Assembly (NCBI RefSeq): GCF_001567585.1
Contig: NZ_LRQV01000003.1
Location: 62,001-126,000, forward strand
Length of the DNA: 64,000 bases
From: Micromonospora rosaria
Lineage (GTDB): Bacteria > Actinomycetota > Actinomycetes > Mycobacteriales > Micromonosporaceae
Reading direction: 5' to 3'
Shown here piece after piece: positions 43,685 through 51,998 of the stretch (position 1 is the first letter of the stretch; every line of letters starts with the position of its first letter). The position numbers and the translations under genes are program-made. The notes beneath the pieces were generated by a model. It saw only the letters and a program-made list of their open reading frames with translations, made no database searches and was not told where the DNA came from.

Positions 43685-45509
43685 GTCCCCGGTGACCTTC
43701 CGCCGCGAGCACCGCCCGGTGCTCGCCGCCGGCGACTACCAGGTCACCCTCTCCCACCGGGTCAGTCTGGAACCGGCGGACTTCACCACCACCCGCCGGT
43801 TCACCGTCGCCGGGGACCGGTTCGGTCTGGCTCCCGCCCTCATCCGGTCGGTGTTCCCGCCGGAGGGCAGCGTCGGGGACCACGCCACCGTGCTGCCGCA
43901 CATCGTGCTGGAGCGGGCCACCCTGCCCTGGGAACGCAGCCCGGGGGGAGCCGGGCCGCAGACCCCGCCCTGGCTGGCCCTGCTGCTCTTCACCGAGCAG
44001 GAGGCACCGCCCGTCTCGACGGTGCCCCTGGGGCAGGTGGGGGCGGGTCCCTGGCTGCCGCCGGCCGCCGCCGCTGCCGAGTCCCACGAGTCGGCGCAGG
44101 AGCCGGTCACCGTCATCGACGTCCCGGCCGCCCTGCTGGCCGACCTGCTGCCCGGGTACGCCGACCTGCCCCTGCTGGCCCATGTCCGCGCCGACGGGAA
44201 CGACCCGGCCGACACGGCGGTGGTGGTCGGCACCCGACTGCCGCCGGCCGGGATGACCAGCGTGGTGCACCTGGTCTCCCTGGAACACCGGTTCACCCCG
44301 GCCACCGACGGGTCCTGGGTGCTGGACCGGGGACCCGCCCCGGTCGGGGACACCGTCCGGCTGGTCAGCCTGACCAGTTGGCGGTTCGCCTCGGTGAGCG
44401 CCGACCACACCTTCGCCACGCTGGTCCGGGACCTCGCCGAGGAGGGGGCCGCCCTCCGGCTTCCCCCCGCCGGGCAGCCCGCCGCCGACCGGTACCTCGC
44501 GGAGGGGTTCGTGCCCGCCCGGCACCGGCTGCGGCAGGGCGGCAGCAGCATCGGCTGGTACCGGGGGCCCCTGGTGCCCGGCCCCACCGACGGGGGGCGG
44601 GTGGCCCCGGTCCGCACCGGGGACGCCCTGCTGCGCTTCGACCCGGAGCTGGGCATGTTCGACCTGGGGTACGCCGCCGCCTGGCAGCTCGGCCGGCTGC
44701 TCGCCCTGGGCAGCGGGGACACCGCCACCGCCCTGTACGGGTGGCGTCGCCGCCGGGACCAGCAGGCCGCCCGGACCCAGCGCGCCGCCCGCAACGCCGA
44801 CACCGGGTACCCCCTGTCCGTGGCCCCGATCGACGACACCCTCCCGCCCGGGGTGCGGGACTGGCTGACCGGGCTGACCCGGCTCGACGGGGTGCCCTTC
44901 GGCTACCTGGTACCGGAGGAGGGGCTGCTGCCGGCCGAGTCGATCCGGTTCCTCGGCGTGGACCAGACCTGGGTCCGGCACCTGGTCGACGGAGCCGTCA
45001 GTGTGGGCCGGTTGGGCCCCGCCGACGAGGCCCGCGACGCCGCCGCTCCCCTGCCGGTGGAGTTCCCCACCCTCACCGGGGCCCTGATCCGCTCCCAGGT
45101 GGTCTCGGGCTACCCGGGGCTGCTCGTCGACGGGTACGCCGACCGGGCCGGCACCGGGCACCTGACCCCCTGGGTGACCCGCCGACTGAGCCCGGAGGTG
45201 CTGCTCTGCCTCTTCGAGGGGGAACTGGCCCGGCTGGACCTGCACCAGCCCCCGGAGGCCCAGCACCTGGCGGTGGAGCCGCACTCCCCCGGCAGCTACG
45301 GCAAGACCCTGCGGGCCCCGGAAGGCTCGGAACGGGTTCCCGACCCGGTCGGACCCCTGCCCCTGGGCCCCCGGGGGACGATCTCCCCGACCGGGCTGGC
45401 CGCCGCGATCGCCGGGTCCCTGGGGGTGCCGGCGGCCGAGGTGGACTCGGGGGACCTCGCCCTCCAGCTCACCGAGACCGCCGAACGGGTCACCTTCCTG
45501 CGCCCCTGA
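43677..45509 (+). CDS. unrecognised 610-aa protein, last gene of the unknown operon
   Basis: ATG 43677 overlaps the end of the DUF6603-like gene by 8 bases. The protein is soluble, without signal peptide. Visible segments include PHIVLERATLPWER, PPWLALLLFTEQE, VHLVSLEHRFTPATDGSWVL, and LRFDPELGMFDLGYAAAWQLGRLLALGS leading to a positively charged helix YGWRRRRDQQAARTQRA. Near the end, LSPEVLLCLFEGELARLDLHQPPE is distinctive. I recognise no family. Its tight coupling argues that it works with the giant upstream protein. A double hairpin follows the stop. Confidence 0.72.
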   Translation: MSESPVTFRREHRPVLAAGDYQVTLSHRVSLEPADFTTTRRFTVAGDRFGLAPALIRSVFPPEGSVGDHATVLPHIVLERATLPWERSPGGAGPQTPPWLALLLFTEQEAPPVSTVPLGQVGAGPWLPPAAAAAESHESAQEPVTVIDVPAALLADLLPGYADLPLLAHVRADGNDPADTAVVVGTRLPPAGMTSVVHLVSLEHRFTPATDGSWVLDRGPAPVGDTVRLVSLTSWRFASVSADHTFATLVRDLAEEGAALRLPPAGQPAADRYLAEGFVPARHRLRQGGSSIGWYRGPLVPGPTDGGRVAPVRTGDALLRFDPELGMFDLGYAAAWQLGRLLALGSGDTATALYGWRRRRDQQAARTQRAARNADTGYPLSVAPIDDTLPPGVRDWLTGLTRLDGVPFGYLVPEEGLLPAESIRFLGVDQTWVRHLVDGAVSVGRLGPADEARDAAAPLPVEFPTLTGALIRSQVVSGYPGLLVDGYADRAGTGHLTPWVTRRLSPEVLLCLFEGELARLDLHQPPEAQHLAVEPHSPGSYGKTLRAPEGSERVPDPVGPLPLGPRGTISPTGLAAAIAGSLGVPAAEVDSGDLALQLTETAERVTFLRP

Positions 45510-45516
45510 CCGGTGA

Positions 45517-45562
45517 GCAGGGCTCCCGTCCCTGCGAGGCGGCCGCCGCCGCTCCCGGCGGC
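45517..45562 (+). terminator. double hairpin after the unknown operon
   Basis: GCAGGG at 45517-45522 pairs with CCCTGC at 45530-45535, and GCCGCCG at 45545-45551 pairs with CGGCGGC at 45556-45562 around a CTCC loop. Two GC-only stems within 53 bases of the stop codon, without a T-run, are typical of actinobacterial termination regions. This fits 45509 as the end of the transcript. Confidence 0.6.
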
Positions 45563-45577
45563 GGGCAGGATAGGGCG

Positions 45578-45800
45578 ATGGCAGGCGCGGACCGACGTGA
45601 CCTCGGTCGGGTGTTCAACGAGGTGCCGGAGCTGTACGACCGGGTGCGGCCGGGATCTCCTTCGCTCGCTGTCGCCGTACCGCAGGCTCGACCACGACGC
45701 CGTGAGCCCCTGCTCGACGCCATCGCCGAGCGCGTCCGCACACGGATGGGCGACCGAGTATCACGCCGTTACCTGAGCGTTCTCCCTGCCGGACAGCGCG
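45578..45800 (+). pseudogene. class I methyltransferase remnant, internally deleted and frameshifted
   Basis: ATG 45578 opens MAGADRRDLGRVFNEVPELY followed by DRVRPG, the usual start of a SAM-dependent methyltransferase family. After about 27 residues the SAM-binding core is missing, and the sequence jumps to REPLLDAIAERVRTRMGDRV-SRRYLSVL, the usual C-terminus of the same family. About 200 codons have been lost. Confidence 0.55.
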
Positions 45801-45989
45801 CCGAGGGAGCCCCAGGAATGACGGCAAAGTTGTGGAAGACCCTGCCGGCCGCAGCGGCTTCCGCCGAGGTACCGTCCCTGCTGATGTCTCCATCCGCTGA
45901 CCGGGCTCGACCGGCGGTGGCGGCTGCTTCAGGAACAGCGCACGCCGATCGAGGGCGCGGATCCGCGCCACCAGGGTGCGATGCGGTGT

Positions 45990-46110
45990 CCCCGTGACGG
46001 CCCGGGTCACATCCCGCCCCGCGTCGTGTACGAGCTGACCCGCGCTGGGCTGGGCGCTCCGTCCCGTGCTCGACGCGATGAACGAGTGGGGTGTCAACGC
46101 ACCCGTCTCC
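45990..46110 (+). pseudogene. HxlR-family regulator C-terminal remnant
   Basis: The plus strand reads PPRVVYELTRAG, and after a one-base frame change WALRPVLDAMNEWGVN. This is the conserved end of HxlR winged-helix regulators (VxYxLTxxGxxLxPVLxAMxxWG). No start or recognition helix remains. The preceding 190 bases (45800-45990) hold no identifiable gene. Confidence 0.5.
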
Positions 46111-46114
46111 GCCT

Positions 46115-46471
46115 TCAGGAGTCGCACGTCCAGTCCGGCTCGCTCACCACCGTGATGACCTCGTCGAGGCGCACGCGGGCCTGGGTCAGCGCGGCGATCT
46201 GCGCCTCCAGGCGCTCGCGCTCGGCGATCAGCATGGCCCGGGACCGGGGTATGCACTTCGCCTCGAGCAGCGGCAGCAGATCGGCGAGGGCCCGGCTGGA
46301 CAGGCTCGCGGCGAACGCGCGCCGGATCAGCGCGACCCGGGCGACGGCGGACTCGGGGTAGCGGCGGCGGCCGGCCGAGTCGCGCTCGGCCGTCAGCAAT
46401 CCTTGCTCCTCGTAGTAGCGCAGCGACCGAACGCTCACGCCGCTGCGGCGTGCCAGCTCCCCGATGCGCAC
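46115..46471 (-). CDS. MerR-family regulator
   Basis: A 118-aa protein with the MerR DNA-binding domain (MRIGELARRSGVSVRSLRYY, EEQGLLTAERDSAGRRRY) and a C-terminal dimerisation coiled coil (AERERLEAQIAALTQARVRL). A single late Cys near the C-terminus (DWTCDS) does not make a metal site on its own, so a small organic effector is more likely. GTG 46471 is the start. It is divergent from an NADP oxidoreductase 97 bases away, its probable target. Confidence 0.87.
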   Translation of the reverse strand: MRIGELARRSGVSVRSLRYYEEQGLLTAERDSAGRRRYPESAVARVALIRRAFAASLSSRALADLLPLLEAKCIPRSRAMLIAERERLEAQIAALTQARVRLDEVITVVSEPDWTCDS

Positions 46472-46568
46472 CTATGACCACCGCCACATCCTCGGGACCT
46501 CACATCAATGGCAGCTCCTAGCGTAACCAGCACAAGCCCTTCCACCCCTTTCGCCACGGAGCAGCCAC

Positions 46569-47306
46569 ATGACCAGAACACTCGGCCTCATCGGCAGCGG
46601 CGCCATCGGTTCCGCCATCGCCCGCAGCGCCGTCGGCGCCGGCTGGCACGTCGTGGTCAGCAACTCGCGCGGCCCGCAGACGCTCGTCGACCTCGTCGCC
46701 GAGCTGGGCCCGCTCGCCCGCGCCGCCACTCCCGCCGAGGCGGCGGAGGCGGCTGACCTCGTCGTCTCGGCCATCCCGCTGGCCCGCTACGAGCAGTTAC
46801 CGCGTGCCGCACTCGCCGGCAAGACGGTGATCGACACGATGAACTACGCGCCGGCGTTCACGGGCTGGTCCCGTCCGGAGCTCGACGCCGACGAGCTGAC
46901 CTCCAGCGAGCTCGTGCAACGGTTCCTGGCCGGGTCGCACGTGGTCAAGGCGTTCCACAACGTCAACGGCCGGCTGCTGCGGGAGCTGCCCCGCCCGGCC
47001 GGCGCCCCGGACCGCACCGCGCTGCCCGTCACCGGCGACGACCCGGACGCCAAAAAGCGGGTCGCGGAGCTGCTCGACGCCATCGGTTTCGACGCCGTGG
47101 ACGTCGGTGCCCTCGCCGAGAGCTGGCGGGTGGGCCCCAACACCCTGCTGTACTTTCCGGCCTACGTGGGCGAGATCCCGCCGGGCCTGAGCCTGCCCGA
47201 GCTCCAGGCCTGGCTCGCCACGGTCCCCCTGAATCCGGTCCCGGCCGCTGAGGTCGCCCGGCTGGCCGCCACGACCGAGCGTCAGCCGGCGGGCTTCCAG
47301 CTCTGA
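46569..47306 (+). CDS. NADP oxidoreductase, coenzyme-F420-dependent-like
   Basis: A 245-aa protein with an N-terminal Rossmann motif GLIGSGAIGSAIAR and NSRGPQTL, followed by VIDTMNYAPAF, VKAFHNVNGRLL and PVTGDDPDAKKRVAELLDAI. This matches the F420-dependent NADP reductase (NpdG/ProC-like) superfamily often paired with MerR regulators in actinobacteria. ATG 46569 is divergent from the MerR gene. It probably transfers hydride between NADPH and an unknown partner. A strong hairpin follows. Confidence 0.78.
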   Translation: MTRTLGLIGSGAIGSAIARSAVGAGWHVVVSNSRGPQTLVDLVAELGPLARAATPAEAAEAADLVVSAIPLARYEQLPRAALAGKTVIDTMNYAPAFTGWSRPELDADELTSSELVQRFLAGSHVVKAFHNVNGRLLRELPRPAGAPDRTALPVTGDDPDAKKRVAELLDAIGFDAVDVGALAESWRVGPNTLLYFPAYVGEIPPGLSLPELQAWLATVPLNPVPAAEVARLAATTERQPAGFQL

Positions 47307-47320
47307 TCCCGCCCCGCTGG

Positions 47321-47358
47321 GGCGTAGGCGCAGGGGCGAACCACCCCGCGCCTACGCC
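47321..47358 (+). terminator. intrinsic terminator-like hairpin
   Basis: GGCGTAGGCGC at 47321-47331 pairs perfectly with GCGCCTACGCC at 47348-47358, and inside it GGGG pairs with CCCC around a 7-base loop, for about 15 base pairs in total. It sits 15 bases after the oxidoreductase stop. No T-run follows, as is usual for high-GC actinobacteria. Confidence 0.75.
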
Positions 47359-47510
47359 GTCGGCGTCGCCGGGCCGGCAGGCTGATCTTGTTCTACGATG
47401 GCGCGAGGCATCTGCGCCGTCGGCACGTTGACGCCGAGGTCGGCACCGGTCCTGAGCGGTCAGCTGGTCGCTGCCGGGTTGGGCGTGCGGTTCGAGGGAG
47501 TGTCGCGACG

Positions 47511-50500
47511 ATGAGCAGCGCTGAACAACGGCCTCTGAGCAGCGCCGACGTGTTCGCTGGCGACGGCGAGATCGGCAGTGACCTCACGAAGGTGGACTGG
47601 GCGTCGACGCCGTTGGGGGAGCCCACCGGCTGGCCGCAGAGCCTGCGTACGGCGGTGGACATCCTGCTGTCGTCCCGTTTCCCGATGTGGATGGCGTGGG
47701 GTCCTGAGCTGACGTTCTTCTGCAACGCCGCGTACCGGCGCGACACCCTCGGCCGCAAGTACCCGTGGGCGCTGGGCCGCCCGGCCCGTGAGGTGTGGGC
47801 GGAGATCTGGCCGGACATCGGCCCCCGGATCGATCGGGTGCTCGGCACCGGGGTGGCGACCTGGGATGCGGCGTTGCTGCTCTTCCTGGAGCGGTCCGGT
47901 TACCGGGAGGAGAGCTACCACACCTTCTCCTACAGCCCGCTGCGCGACGACGACAACGCCCTCGTCGGCATGTTGTGCGTGGTCAGCGAGGACACCGAGC
48001 GGGTCGTCGGGGAACGGCGGATGGCCACGCTGCGTGACCTCGGCTCCGATCCCAGTGTGGTGCGTACCGAGGACGAGACGTTGGCCTTCGTCACCCGGCA
48101 GCTCGGCCGCAACGACCTCGACCTGCCCTTCACGGCGATCTACCTCCTGGCGGGTGACGGCAGCGCCCACCTGGCGGCGGCCGCGGGCATACCTGCGGGT
48201 CATTCCGCAGCCCTCGGCACGATTCCGGCCGACGAGCCGACCCCGGTGTGGCCGGTGGCGGCGCTGGCGCGGGGTGAGTCGGTCCTGGTCCCCCTCGACG
48301 GCGCCGCGTTCGTGGGGCTGCCGACCGGCGCCTGGTCCCAGCCGCCCACCCAGGCTCTCCTGGTGCCGCTGCTGCAACAGGGCGGCGCCCCGTACGGTTT
48401 CATGGTCGCCGGGCTGAACCGGTACCGGCCGCTCGACGGCGGGTACCGGGGCTTCGTCGAACTGGCGGCGGGACACGTGGCGGCCGGGATCGCGAGCGCC
48501 CGCAGCTACCAGGCGCAGCAGCAGCGGGCCGAGGAGCTCGCCGAGCTCGACCGCGCCAAGACGGCCTTCTTCTCCAACATCAGCCACGAGTTCCGTACTC
48601 CCCTGACCCTGATCATGGGCCCGCTGGCGGAGCTGCGGTCCCGCCTCGGCGACACCGACGAGGGGGTGCGCGAGGAGTTGCAGGTCATGCACCGCAACGG
48701 GCTGCGACTCGGCAAGCTGGTCAACACGCTGCTGGACTTCTCCCGGATCGAGGCCGGGCGGATGCAGGCCCGCTACGAGCCGGTGGACCTCGCCGCGGTC
48801 ACCGCCGACCTGGCCAGCGTCTTCCGCTCCGCCGTCGAACGCGCGGGCCTCACCTTCGAGGTGGACTGCCCGGCGCTGGCCGAGCCGGTGTACGTCGACC
48901 GGGGCATGTGGGAGAAGATCATCCTGAACCTGCTCAGCAACGCCCTGAAGTTCACCTTCGACGGCACGATCCGGGTGCGGCTGCGGGCCGAGGAGGGCCG
49001 GGCCGTGGTGACCGTCGCCGACACGGGGATCGGGGTGCCCGCCGAGGAGATGCCGCGGCTGTTCGAACGGTTCCACCGCATCGAGAACGTCCGCTCCCGA
49101 TCGAACGAGGGCAGCGGCATCGGCCTGGCGCTGGTGAAGGAGCTCGTCGAGCTGCAGGGCGGCGACCTCACCGCCGACAGCACCCTCGCGGTGGGCACGA
49201 CCTTCACCATCGCGCTGCCCTTCGGCAGCGCCCACCTGCCGCCGGGCACCGTCGCCCGGCCCCGGGACCGCGACCCCTTCGCCACCGCCGAACCCTTCGT
49301 CGAGGAGGTGCTGCGGTGGCTGCCACCGGAGGCTCCGACGGATGCGGAGCCCTCCGTGTCCCTCGACGCGGAGGTCGCCCGGAGCGTGCCGGCGCCGACG
49401 ACCGCAGTGTCCGCCAACCCGGCGCACATCCTGGTCGCCGACGACAACGCCGACATGCGGGAGTACCTCACCCGCCTGCTGCGCGCGGCCGGTCACCGGG
49501 TCGAGGCGGTCGACGACGGCCAGGCGGCCCTGCAGGCGGCCCGCGTCGCCCAGCCCGACCTGGTCGTCAGTGACGTGATGATGCCCCGCCTGGACGGTCT
49601 GCAACTGGTGGCAGCCCTGCGCGCCGAACCCCGGACGGCGGGGACTCCGGTCCTGCTGTTGTCGGCGCGGGCCGGGCAGGAGGACTCCATCGAGGGGTTG
49701 GAGGCGGGTGCCGACGACTATCTGGTCAAGCCGTTCGCCGCCGCCGAGCTGCTGGCCCGGGTGCGGACGAACGTGAAGTTGGCCCGGCTGCGCAACCACC
49801 ACGCCCGGTGGCGCACCGCGCTGGTCGACTCGCTCCAGGAGGCCTTCTTCGTCTGCGACGAGGAGGGCACCGTCGTCGAGATCAACCCCACCTTCACCGA
49901 CATCCTCGGCTACGGCCCCGACGGGCTTCCCTACGCACCCGTCCACCCGTGGTGGCCGAGCCGGGAGACCGAGCCGGAGGCACACCAGCAGGTCGCCGAC
50001 GCTCTCACCCTGCTCGTCGGTCACCCCAGCGGCACGTACACCATTCCGGTGACCCACCGGGACGGGCATCGGCTGTGGGTCGCCGCCGCCTTCAACCAGG
50101 TGCAGGACCCGGACACCGGCCGGCGGGTCATCGTCGGCACCTTCCGCGACGTCACGGCGGAGCACTACGCGGTGCAACGGGAGAGCGCGCTGGCCGCCCT
50201 GAGCATCCGGCTGTCCCGGGCGGACGATCTCACCGACGCCCTGCACGGGGTCCTGGAGGAGTTGCAGGGGCTGTGGCGGGCCACCCGGGTCCTCGCGGTG
50301 GTCTTCGACGGCTCCCCCACCCCGACGGTGGCCACGACCGACCCGCACCAGCGGTGGGACACCCTCACCGAGCAACGCCGGCGGACCCTCACCGACCTGC
50401 GGGACCGGCCCCTGCTCACCACGGTCGCGGACCAGACCACCGGGGTCGGGATCGCGGTCGAGCATCCCCGCGGCACCATGGCGCTCTGGATCGACCTCGG

Positions 50501-51677
50501 CGAGCGGCGCCCGGTGACCGAGCAGGACGAGACCCTGCTGGCCCTGCTGGCGGGTCACCTCGGTCAGGGGCTGCACCGGGTGCAGCAGATCGACCAGCAG
50601 CGGGAGACCGCCCTCGCGTTGCAACGGGCCATCCTCGGCCCCTCGCAGTTGCCCCGTGACTTCGCCGTGCGGTACGCGCCGGCCACCCGGCCGCTGAAGG
50701 TCGGCGGTGACTGGTACGACACCATCGCGCTCGTCGACGGGCAGATCGGTATCGTCGTCGGGGACTGTGTCGGTCACGGGCTGCAGGCCGCCACCGTCAT
50801 GGGGCAGTTGCGCAGCGCCTGTCGCGCCCTGCTGCTCCAGGACTCCAGCCCGTCCCGGACACTCACCGCGCTCGACCGGTTCGCCGCCCAGGTGCCCGGG
50901 GCCCTCTGCGCGACGGTCTTCTGCGCCGTCCTCGACCCGGCCACCGGGGAGCTGCGATATGCCAGCGCCGGGCATCCTCCCGCCATCGTCACCGCTCCCG
51001 ACGGCACCACCCGGCTGCTCGACCAGGGTCACTCCCGTCCCCTCGGGGTCCGGGGCAGAGATGAGCGGCCCGAGGTCGAGGAGTTCCTCCCGGCGCGGGC
51101 GATCCTGATGCTCTACACCGACGGGCTCGTCGAACGCCGCCGCAAGCCGTTGACCGCCGGCATCGACCAGGTCGTGACGGTGCTCCAGCACGGGCGTGAC
51201 CAGCCCATCGAGGCCCTCGCCACCGAGGTCATGCACCAGCTGACCCCGTCCGGCGGTTACGACGACGACGTGGCGGTCCTGCTCTACCGTCACCCCGGCC
51301 CGCTGGAACTCGACTTCGCCGCCGAGAGCGCCGGTCTCGCACCGGTGCGCACCGCCCTGCGCGGCTGGTTGAACCGCTGCGGGCTCGATCCCACCGACGC
51401 CTACAACGTCCTGGTGGCCGCCGGGGAGGCCTGCGCCAACGCCATCGAGCACGGCCACCGTGACAGCCCCGGTGGGCGGATCCGTCTGCGGGCCACCGCG
51501 ACCGCCGACGGTCTGCACCTCAGCGTCACCGACAGCGGGCGCTGGAAGACCCCGCAGCCGGGTGAGGACACCCATCGGGGACGCGGACTGGTCCTGATGC
51601 GGGCCCTGATGGACTCCATCACCGTCACCTCCGGCGCCACCGGCACCACCATCGACATGCAGGCGAGGATCCCATGA
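47511..51677 (+). CDS. hybrid sensor kinase / PP2C (SpoIIE) phosphatase / HATPase regulator
   Basis: A 1388-aa soluble protein. In order: PAS-like sensor (20-175), GAF-like region (190-350), HisKA with FFSNISHEFRTPLTLI (His near 358), HATPase (NLLSNALKFT, GSGIGLALVKELV), receiver (ILVADDNADMREYL, VVSDVMMP with Asp near 685, DYLVKPFAA), PAS (EAFFVCDEEGTVVEINPTF), a GAF-like segment, a PP2C/SpoIIE phosphatase (GGDWYDT, VVGDCVGHG) and an RsbW-like ATPase (GEACANAIEHGH). ATG 47511 follows GGGAG at 10 bases. The last gene partner is a STAS protein, so kinase and phosphatase of a partner switch reside in one chain. Confidence 0.9.
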   Translation: MSSAEQRPLSSADVFAGDGEIGSDLTKVDWASTPLGEPTGWPQSLRTAVDILLSSRFPMWMAWGPELTFFCNAAYRRDTLGRKYPWALGRPAREVWAEIWPDIGPRIDRVLGTGVATWDAALLLFLERSGYREESYHTFSYSPLRDDDNALVGMLCVVSEDTERVVGERRMATLRDLGSDPSVVRTEDETLAFVTRQLGRNDLDLPFTAIYLLAGDGSAHLAAAAGIPAGHSAALGTIPADEPTPVWPVAALARGESVLVPLDGAAFVGLPTGAWSQPPTQALLVPLLQQGGAPYGFMVAGLNRYRPLDGGYRGFVELAAGHVAAGIASARSYQAQQQRAEELAELDRAKTAFFSNISHEFRTPLTLIMGPLAELRSRLGDTDEGVREELQVMHRNGLRLGKLVNTLLDFSRIEAGRMQARYEPVDLAAVTADLASVFRSAVERAGLTFEVDCPALAEPVYVDRGMWEKIILNLLSNALKFTFDGTIRVRLRAEEGRAVVTVADTGIGVPAEEMPRLFERFHRIENVRSRSNEGSGIGLALVKELVELQGGDLTADSTLAVGTTFTIALPFGSAHLPPGTVARPRDRDPFATAEPFVEEVLRWLPPEAPTDAEPSVSLDAEVARSVPAPTTAVSANPAHILVADDNADMREYLTRLLRAAGHRVEAVDDGQAALQAARVAQPDLVVSDVMMPRLDGLQLVAALRAEPRTAGTPVLLLSARAGQEDSIEGLEAGADDYLVKPFAAAELLARVRTNVKLARLRNHHARWRTALVDSLQEAFFVCDEEGTVVEINPTFTDILGYGPDGLPYAPVHPWWPSRETEPEAHQQVADALTLLVGHPSGTYTIPVTHRDGHRLWVAAAFNQVQDPDTGRRVIVGTFRDVTAEHYAVQRESALAALSIRLSRADDLTDALHGVLEELQGLWRATRVLAVVFDGSPTPTVATTDPHQRWDTLTEQRRRTLTDLRDRPLLTTVADQTTGVGIAVEHPRGTMALWIDLGERRPVTEQDETLLALLAGHLGQGLHRVQQIDQQRETALALQRAILGPSQLPRDFAVRYAPATRPLKVGGDWYDTIALVDGQIGIVVGDCVGHGLQAATVMGQLRSACRALLLQDSSPSRTLTALDRFAAQVPGALCATVFCAVLDPATGELRYASAGHPPAIVTAPDGTTRLLDQGHSRPLGVRGRDERPEVEEFLPARAILMLYTDGLVERRRKPLTAGIDQVVTVLQHGRDQPIEALATEVMHQLTPSGGYDDDVAVLLYRHPGPLELDFAAESAGLAPVRTALRGWLNRCGLDPTDAYNVLVAAGEACANAIEHGHRDSPGGRIRLRATATADGLHLSVTDSGRWKTPQPGEDTHRGRGLVLMRALMDSITVTSGATGTTIDMQARIP

Positions 51678-51973
51678 CCACCGCTCTGACCCTCACCAGC
51701 GGCCAGCAGCCCGACGGCACCCCCGTCCTGACCGCGACCGGCGAGGTCGACATGAGTAACGCCGCCGACTTCGGGGCCGCCCTCACCCGCGCCGTGGAGG
51801 CCGCCCCCGGCCGGCTGACGGTCGACCTGACCGCCCTGGAGTACCTCGACAGCGCCGGCCTGGCCGTCCTGTTCCCCCACGTCGACCGGATCCACCTCGT
51901 CGCCAGCCCACTGCTGGCTCCCGTCCTGACCATCGCCGGCCTCGCCGACCTGATGACCGTCACCGAGGTGTGA
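51674..51973 (+). CDS. STAS-domain anti-anti-sigma factor
   Basis: A 99-aa single STAS domain with TATGEVDMSNAADFGAAL and the phosphorylation-site loop LEYLDSAGLAVLF. The Ser in DSAG is the residue phosphorylated by RsbW-like kinases and dephosphorylated by SpoIIE-like phosphatases. ATG 51674 overlaps the giant regulator stop (ATGA), which makes it the likely substrate of that protein. The sigma factor it would free is not in the window. Confidence 0.92.
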   Translation: MTTALTLTSGQQPDGTPVLTATGEVDMSNAADFGAALTRAVEAAPGRLTVDLTALEYLDSAGLAVLFPHVDRIHLVASPLLAPVLTIAGLADLMTVTEV

Positions 51974-51998
51974 CCGGTGCGGTCCCCGCGCCCCTTCT

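Noticed and set aside
31414..45509. The large operon as a contractile injection system or prophage
   Set aside because: Only a fibre-like protein and a small phage-like protein are present. There is no sheath, tube, baseplate, capsid, terminase, integrase or AAA+ ATPase.
47460..51575. A 1371-aa minus-strand open frame opposite the hybrid kinase
   Set aside because: It shows no motifs and a Gly/Gln/Arg-rich composition typical of antisense frames. The plus strand encodes clear kinase, receiver and phosphatase domains.
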